Shown here piece after piece: positions 12,449-15,932 of a DNA stretch of 15,932 bases (positions within the stretch are counted from its first letter, which is position 1; the number at the start of each line of letters is the position of its first letter). Both the position numbers and the translations under genes were made by a program. This stretch comes from CAYJWS01 sp964373925 (lineage in GTDB: Bacteria > Patescibacteriota > Patescibacteriia > Buchananbacterales > GWA2-38-13), in NCBI GenBank assembly GCA_964373925.1, contig CAYJWS010000024.1, forward strand, positions 1-15,932, written 5' to 3'. The notes under the pieces are model-generated. The model ran no database searches and was not told the origin of the DNA. It saw only the letters and a program-made list of their open reading frames with translations.

Positions 12449-12883
12449 ATGTTCAAAAAAGAAGAAAACGTCCAAGAAATTGAAACTGTTATCGGCCCGT
12501 CCGTGCATGTTGAGGGGGATTTTATCGCAGCCGGCAATGTTGTTGTTGAGGGGGCCGTTACCGGAAATCTAAAAACCGACAAATACCTGCGCGTGGGGAA
12601 CAATGCCAAGATAGCCGCCAATGTTTCTGCTGGAAACGCCCTTGTCTCTGGGGAAATACGCGGCAATATCTCTGTAAAGGAGGGCCTGGAGCTCACGGCA
12701 TCCGCTAAAATTTTTGGTGATATTAAAACAAAAACCATCTCGGTCGCCTCGGGCGCAGTTCTTAATGGAAAATGTTTAGTGGGAGACGAAAATATTTCCA
12801 AGCAGGATGATAAAATGATTAAATCCATGAAGTCAAAAGATGCGCGCGCATACGAAGATAGCGCTAAGACAAGAGCATTATAA
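12449..12883 (+). CDS. bactofilin
   Basis: A 144-aa bactofilin (polymer-forming cytoskeletal protein). The central region, residues about 14-110, is a series of short strands with glycine turns (VIGPSVHVEGDF, VVVEGAVTGNLKT, LRVGNNAKIAANV, ALVSGEIRGNISV, LELTASAKIFGDI) that folds as a right-handed beta-helix and polymerises without nucleotide. The tails are charged and disordered, as usual; the N-terminal MFKKEE could act in membrane contact. Known bactofilins shape cells and place cell-wall enzymes or pili. The start is well supported by the promoter. Confidence 0.92.
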   Translation: MFKKEENVQEIETVIGPSVHVEGDFIAAGNVVVEGAVTGNLKTDKYLRVGNNAKIAANVSAGNALVSGEIRGNISVKEGLELTASAKIFGDIKTKTISVASGAVLNGKCLVGDENISKQDDKMIKSMKSKDARAYEDSAKTRAL

Positions 12884-12887
12884 AAAT

Positions 12888-12980
12888 AATTTCTAATTCC
12901 TAATATCTAATTTCTAGATATTTTTTCAGTGCTAAAATTTATTCATTTTATTAGTAATTAGGAATTGGTAATTGGAAATT
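12888..12980. repeat. AT-rich imperfect inverted repeat after the bactofilin gene
   Basis: Arms 12888-12917 and 12951-12980 pair at about 23 of 30 positions. Both consist of AATTNCTAATTNC-type words. Confidence 0.65.
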
Positions 12981-12987
12981 TTTTTGT

Positions 12988-13290
12988 ATGCCCGGTAATA
13001 CAACTTCCAATATGTTTTTCTATGTATATGTTTTAAAAAGCTTAAAAGATAAAAAACACTACATTGGATATACGAGCAACTTGAAAGTAAGGCTCGAAAA
13101 ACATAATAAAGGATTAAACTTTTCGACGAAATCCAGAATGCCATTTAAGCTTATATATTTTGAAGGATGTCTTAATAGTATAGACGCCAAACGCCGTGAA
13201 CATTATCTAAAAACAACACAAGGTCGAAGGTTCTTAGGATTACGATTAATACAATTCAAGCGCTCAAGGGCGTTTGGTATTGGAAGTTGA
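12988..13290 (+). CDS. GIY-YIG domain endonuclease-like protein
   Basis: A 100-aa single-domain GIY-YIG nuclease of the UPF0213/YhbQ type. YVYVLKSLKDKKHYIGYTSN holds the two signature strands (YVY and YIG) and is followed by the catalytic-type Arg in LKVRLEKHNKG; SIDAKRREHYLKT provides the conserved Glu (E of REHYL). Usual length is about 80-100 aa. The start may be ATG 12988 or, better for the family, ATG 13012 (MFFYVYV), which abuts the left inverted repeat. The stop lies in the right inverted repeat. The last 15 residues are not family-like and may be set by the element end. Stand-alone members are often multicopy in Patescibacteria genomes; cellular role unknown. Confidence 0.85.
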   Translation: MPGNTTSNMFFYVYVLKSLKDKKHYIGYTSNLKVRLEKHNKGLNFSTKSRMPFKLIYFEGCLNSIDAKRREHYLKTTQGRRFLGLRLIQFKRSRAFGIGS

Positions 13291-13299
13291 TATACCGGG
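12991..13299. mobile_element. candidate small mobile element carrying a GIY-YIG gene
   Basis: Inverted repeats of 22 bp at the ends (12991-13012 and 13278-13299; 19 of 22 match, outer word CCCGGTA) enclose the GIY-YIG ORF. TATG occurs directly outside both ends (12987-12990 and 13300-13303), as a 4-bp target duplication would. Removing the 309-bp unit plus one TATG leaves an intact ATG start for the next gene. The inverted repeats are seen; mobility is inference. Confidence 0.55.
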
Positions 13300-13300
13300 T

Positions 13301-14089
13301 ATGTACCTCTATCTCTACGATCATTTCTTGAATGATAACAAATATCACAAACTTCTCTCCAGGGTAGAGATGCGCCTCACCGACCTTGGAATTGGAGGAA
13401 AAATCTCCCGCCTCTCTCCGCTCAAAAACATCAAAGAGCTTATAAGTGATGAGGTTCGCTTCGGCGTTAAAACCATTGTTGCGGTTGGAAACGACGAAAC
13501 CGTGTCCGCGGCCATAAATAATATCGCAAAATATGAGGGCATTACCTTTGGAATTATTCCTATTGGAAAGGGCAATACCATAGCATATGATCTTGGAATT
13601 CCGGAAGGCGAGGAGGCCTGCGATGTCCTTTCTGCCCGAAAACTGCAAAAAATTGACCTAGGACGGGTAAACAATACCTATTTTATATCCGGAATTAACA
13701 TATCGGCGGAAAATAAAATTACTCTTGAGTGCGAAAACAGCTATCATATAACGCCTGATACGAATAATTGCGTTATTAGCATATGCAATTTGAGGCCCGT
13801 GGCCATGGAAAGGGTTGGGGTGCGCGACAGCTCTTTTTTTAACCCTCAAGACGGGTTTTTAGAAGCTTTAGTTCAGCCGGCACAAGAGCTTTCTTCTTCA
13901 TTTTTCGGAATTATAAAAAGAGGCCGCAATATAAAAAACAGCGTTTTTCCATTTAAAAAAATATCCGTACTCACAAAAAAGTCAGTCACCGTTACCACAG
14001 ACGGAAAAAAAGTCCTCAAACCGCCAATTGATATCGAGGTAGTCCCCAACAAGCTCACGGTTGTTGTTGGCAGAGGCATGCAATTATAA
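13301..14089 (+). CDS. divergent diacylglycerol-kinase-like protein
   Basis: A 262-aa protein with the catalytic fold of the DAGK/LCB5/NAD-kinase superfamily, which phosphorylates lipids. Evidence: TIVAVGNDETVSAAINNIA (58-76) where GGDGT is expected, FGIIPIGKGNTIAYDLGIP (83-101) matching GIIPxGTGNDFAR, NPQDGFLEALV, and the C-terminal DGK...IDIEVVPNKLTVVV. The GGDGT motif is replaced by GNDET and GTGN by GKGN, so ordinary kinase activity is uncertain. ATG 13301 is chosen by the family N-terminus; TTG 13274 is in frame and would add nine residues that lie wholly in the inverted repeat and overlap the GIY-YIG gene. Closed by a strong terminator. Confidence 0.75.
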   Translation: MYLYLYDHFLNDNKYHKLLSRVEMRLTDLGIGGKISRLSPLKNIKELISDEVRFGVKTIVAVGNDETVSAAINNIAKYEGITFGIIPIGKGNTIAYDLGIPEGEEACDVLSARKLQKIDLGRVNNTYFISGINISAENKITLECENSYHITPDTNNCVISICNLRPVAMERVGVRDSSFFNPQDGFLEALVQPAQELSSSFFGIIKRGRNIKNSVFPFKKISVLTKKSVTVTTDGKKVLKPPIDIEVVPNKLTVVVGRGMQL

Positions 14090-14105
14090 AATTTACAAAA
14101 AAAGC

Positions 14106-14134
14106 AAAAGACGCTTACAATAAGCGTCTTTTTG
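14106..14134. terminator. strong bidirectional terminator
   Basis: AAAAGACGCTTA-caa-TAAGCGTCTTTTT. It ends the kinase-like gene on plus and, with the T-rich tract on the other side, the yidC block on minus. Near twin of 3378-3410. Confidence 0.9.
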
Positions 14135-14289
14135 ATTGTTAATTTTATAATACCAATTTTTTAAAAAATTTGTGTGCAATTTTAAGAAAAATTAACAGTG
14201 GCGATAGTCGTTAGAATCGTCACGCTTCGGGCAAGTCGTCACCAAATAGAAATTAACATAAGCTCATAAGTTATTCTGTATATACTCAT

Positions 14290-14314
14290 CAGCCCAAACG
14301 GGCTGTTTTATTTT
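14290..14314 (+). terminator. hairpin with plus-strand T-run at the end of yidC
   Basis: CAGCCC-aaac-GGGCTG followed by TTTTATTTT on plus. On minus it follows the yidC stop without a T-run. It suggests a plus-strand transcript in 14135-14290, where no gene is visible apart from two TCGTCAC direct copies near 14216 and 14236. Confidence 0.5.
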
Positions 14315-15051
14315 ACTTCTGTTGAAACAGCGGAAACTGGTTTCTTGTGAAACACCATGTACTGCTGAAGTATGGTGAGAAGGGTTGTTGTTATAATATA
14401 CACCACCAATCCCGATGGAAGCGCCCAGCTAATATACGCGCTGAACAGAGGCATAATATAGGTCATCTGCTTATTCATGGCCACTGCCATGTCCTCATCT
14501 TTCGCGCCCGCGCCATGTACCAGCGGCTTTTTTTGCATAAGCATTTTTCCCTGCCAAAACTGAGTAGCTCCTGCTACAACAGCCAAGATAAGGTTATGAT
14601 TTTTAGAAAGGTCTAAGATGCCCAATGATATTGGGTTAAGACTTTCAGGATTATGTATGAATGGATACAAAAGCTGAAGCGATTCGTTACCACTTAAGCC
14701 GTTACGAAACACAGAAAACACTGCTATAAAAAAAGGAAGCTGGATGAGTAGGGGAAGACAAGATGAAAACGGGTTTACTTTTTCCGCCTTATAGAGTTTC
14801 ATAAGCTCTTGGGATAGTATGTCTTTTTGTCCCTTATATTTTTTTTGGATTTCTTGTATTTTTGGCTGAATAAGCTGGAGGTCTCTCTGCGACTTAATTG
14901 ACTTTGCCGTAAGCGGGTACAGAATAATTTTAATTATGATGGTTAAAATTATTATCGCCGCGCCAATATCATGCCCCGGCATGTAATTATACAAAACGAC
15001 CAAGGCGTTAAATATCGGTTGATAGAGTATAAGGGTGTAGAATTGTTTCAT
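14308..15051 (-). CDS. yidC: membrane protein insertase YidC/Oxa1
   Basis: A 247-aa insertase that moves membrane proteins from ribosome or SecYEG into the bilayer. Five-helix Oxa1 core: helix 1 IIILTIIIKIILYPLTAKSI (33-52), the cytoplasmic coiled hairpin with QPKIQEIQKKYKGQKD, helix CLPLLIQLPFFIAVF, and the C-terminal pair around MTYIMPLFSAYISWALPSGLVVYIITTTLL. There is no large N-terminal periplasmic domain, so it is the Gram-positive/Oxa1 form. The groove residue that is usually Arg is Lys41 here. It is last in rpmH - rnpA - yidD - yidC; khpB/jag does not follow. No lipobox is seen at its N-terminus. Confidence 0.94.
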   Translation of the reverse strand: MKQFYTLILYQPIFNALVVLYNYMPGHDIGAAIIILTIIIKIILYPLTAKSIKSQRDLQLIQPKIQEIQKKYKGQKDILSQELMKLYKAEKVNPFSSCLPLLIQLPFFIAVFSVFRNGLSGNESLQLLYPFIHNPESLNPISLGILDLSKNHNLILAVVAGATQFWQGKMLMQKKPLVHGAGAKDEDMAVAMNKQMTYIMPLFSAYISWALPSGLVVYIITTTLLTILQQYMVFHKKPVSAVSTEVK

Positions 15052-15066
15052 ATGTTTATTAATTGC

Positions 15067-15117
15067 TAAATTGTTGCATTGTTACATTGCTAATCTTGCA
15101 ACAATATAACAATTTAA
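15067..15117. repeat. AT-rich inverted repeat between yidD and yidC
   Basis: Arms 15067-15088 and 15096-15117 are built from ATTGTTGC and ATTGTTAC words and pair imperfectly. It lies in the mRNA between the two genes. Confidence 0.65.
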
Positions 15118-15128
15118 CCATATAATAA

Positions 15129-15404
15129 CTATTTCACCGGATCCCAGCCGCCGCGGCTGCAAGGATTGCATCGAAGAATCCTTAGTGCGCCCAAAACCAC
15201 GCCCCGCGCTATGCCATGCTTTTCAATCGCTCGATAGGTATACTCCGAGCAGGTGGGCTTATATCTGCAAAAACCATTTGGATAAAAAAAATTTAGCAAA
15301 CCATGATCGGGCGAGAGGGTTTTTTGATATACTGTAATAGAAAAAAGGGCAATGCCCTTACTATATCGAGAAAGCCTCCGCTTTATGTCGCCATTATTTT
15401 CCAT
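15129..15404 (-). CDS. yidD: membrane insertion efficiency factor YidD
   Basis: A 91-aa small amphipathic protein at the inner face of the membrane that helps YidC. The diagnostic block FCRYKPTCSEYTYRAIEKHG, then RGVVLGALRILRCNPCSRGGWDPV, with the conserved cysteines, is complete. The N-terminal part IALFSITVYQKTLSP is the usual membrane-associating helix. It overlaps the end of rnpA by 11 bases, which suggests coupled translation. Confidence 0.96.
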   Translation of the reverse strand: MENNGDIKRRLSRYSKGIALFSITVYQKTLSPDHGLLNFFYPNGFCRYKPTCSEYTYRAIEKHGIARGVVLGALRILRCNPCSRGGWDPVK

Positions 15405-15759
15405 GTTGAGATGCGCTATTCTTAAAAAGCCGTGCTCTCATACATATGCTTTCCACCAAAGACTTGAGTTCTAAAAAATTCTTTGTTATTACGCCTGTGC
15501 TTGCTATGAAAATAATATCGTATGATGGCAATAATTTTTCGAGATTTGCATGGATGATTGATCGTAACTGTCGTCGTAGCTTGTTTCGTTTTACAGAGCT
15601 TTTTGATATTTTATTTGAAACAACAAAAGCAAATCGGCTGTGGGTGAGCTGTGTTGGTAAGTAAACAACTCGAAGGTCTTGATTTCTTACACTTCTTCCT
15701 TTTTTTAAAACAAAGCGGATATGTTGTTTTTTCGCTAATCTATTGGATTTACTAAGCAT
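15394..15759 (-). CDS. rnpA: ribonuclease P protein component
   Basis: A 121-aa basic protein that with the RnpB RNA removes 5' leaders from pre-tRNA. It begins LSKSNRLAKKQHIRFVLKKG; the RNR-type motif is VSNKISKSSVKRNKLRRQLR (47-66), followed by YDIIFIAS. Length is normal. Start ATG is 14 bases after the rpmH stop; it overlaps yidD at its end. Confidence 0.95.
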   Translation of the reverse strand: MLSKSNRLAKKQHIRFVLKKGRSVRNQDLRVVYLPTQLTHSRFAFVVSNKISKSSVKRNKLRRQLRSIIHANLEKLLPSYDIIFIASTGVITKNFLELKSLVESICMRARLFKNSASQHGK

Positions 15760-15773
15760 GAAATACGTATTTA

Positions 15774-15911
15774 CTAAACAGTAAGGCGCCGCCTTCCTTT
15801 GCCCCTCCTTCTTCGTAATACATTTCTTCCGTCTTTTGTTCTCATGCGCCTTCGAAAGCCATGAACTCTCTTCCTTCGCCTATTTTTTGGCTGATACGTT
15901 CTTTTTGGCAT
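15774..15911 (-). CDS. rpmH: 50S ribosomal protein L34
   Basis: A 45-aa, very basic protein: MPKRTYQPKNRRRKRVHGF, then RRRMRTKDGRNVLRRRRGKG and RRRLTV. This is the complete L34 signature (TYQP, HGF, R(M/S)RTKDGR, L..RR.KGR..L). The ATG at 15911 is the family start. It heads the rpmH - rnpA - yidD - yidC block. Only about 20 bases lie upstream in the window, so its promoter cannot be judged. Confidence 0.97.
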   Translation of the reverse strand: MPKRTYQPKNRRRKRVHGFRRRMRTKDGRNVLRRRRGKGRRRLTV

Positions 15912-15932
15912 AGATATATCATTAAGTTTATA

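Noticed and set aside
13274..13300. TTG 13274 as the start of the kinase-like gene
   Set aside because: The added nine residues come only from the inverted repeat, and the family N-terminus begins at ATG 13301; kept only as an alternative.
14270..14300. CTGATGAG on the minus strand, like the hammerhead ribozyme core
   Set aside because: No matching GAAA core or enclosing stems at suitable distances.
1..15932. tRNA and rRNA genes
   Set aside because: No cloverleaf with a T-loop GGTTCRANTC pattern or rRNA-like conserved stretch was recognised.

Overview
The window looks like a chromosomal stretch from a small-genome, AT-rich bacterium of the Candidate Phyla Radiation / Patescibacteria, probably a Parcubacteria-type lineage. 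The evidence is an SMC protein with no hinge domain, a very short YidC, a rpsP-khpA-trmD cluster with no rimM or rplS, a type IV pilin-like protein, a divergent lipid-kinase-like protein, and intergenic spaces full of short GC-rich palindromes. TGA ends polA, the pilin gene and the GIY-YIG gene, so UGA is a stop here. The lineage call is inference; no database search was possible.

Layout, left to right. The 3' part of a HAD phosphatase (sucrose-phosphate phosphatase type) runs off the left edge and converges on a minus-strand block trmD - khpA - rpsP. A small zinc-finger protein lies on plus. A two-gene smc on minus follows: N-terminal and C-terminal halves in the same frame, separated by three stop codons and a new ribosome-binding site. 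A divergently transcribed 117-aa unknown protein comes next, then two small minus-strand genes: a charged 62-aa protein and a 57-aa two-helix membrane protein. polA, a type IV pilin-like gene and holA are on plus. rpsT is on minus. Bactofilin, a GIY-YIG nuclease and a divergent diacylglycerol-kinase-like gene are on plus. The right end is the conserved minus-strand block rpmH - rnpA - yidD - yidC, which in most bacteria sits beside dnaA and oriC, so the origin may lie just beyond the right edge.

The genes are mostly housekeeping: ribosomal proteins (S16, S20, L34), tRNA modification and maturation (TrmD, RnpA), replication (PolA, HolA), chromosome organisation (SMC), and membrane protein insertion (YidC, YidD).

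The unusual layer is repetitive DNA. (1) A short element has entered both trmD and polA in frame, in the same orientation and frame, giving the same peptide FRPRAQDRGAIRN in two unrelated essential proteins. Each copy is bounded by locus-specific 11-12 nt direct repeats. Diverged relatives lie between genes. This resembles the protein-coding palindromic elements (RPE) of Rickettsia. (2) The GIY-YIG gene is bounded by 22-bp inverted repeats and a 4-bp TATG duplication, and sits exactly at the start codon of the next gene, as a small transposable element would. (3) Four intergenic regions carry AT-rich inverted repeats built from short 7-9 nt words. (4) A family of GC-rich hairpins surrounds rpsT and follows polA. 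These, with the split hinge-less SMC, are the points most worth a second look.
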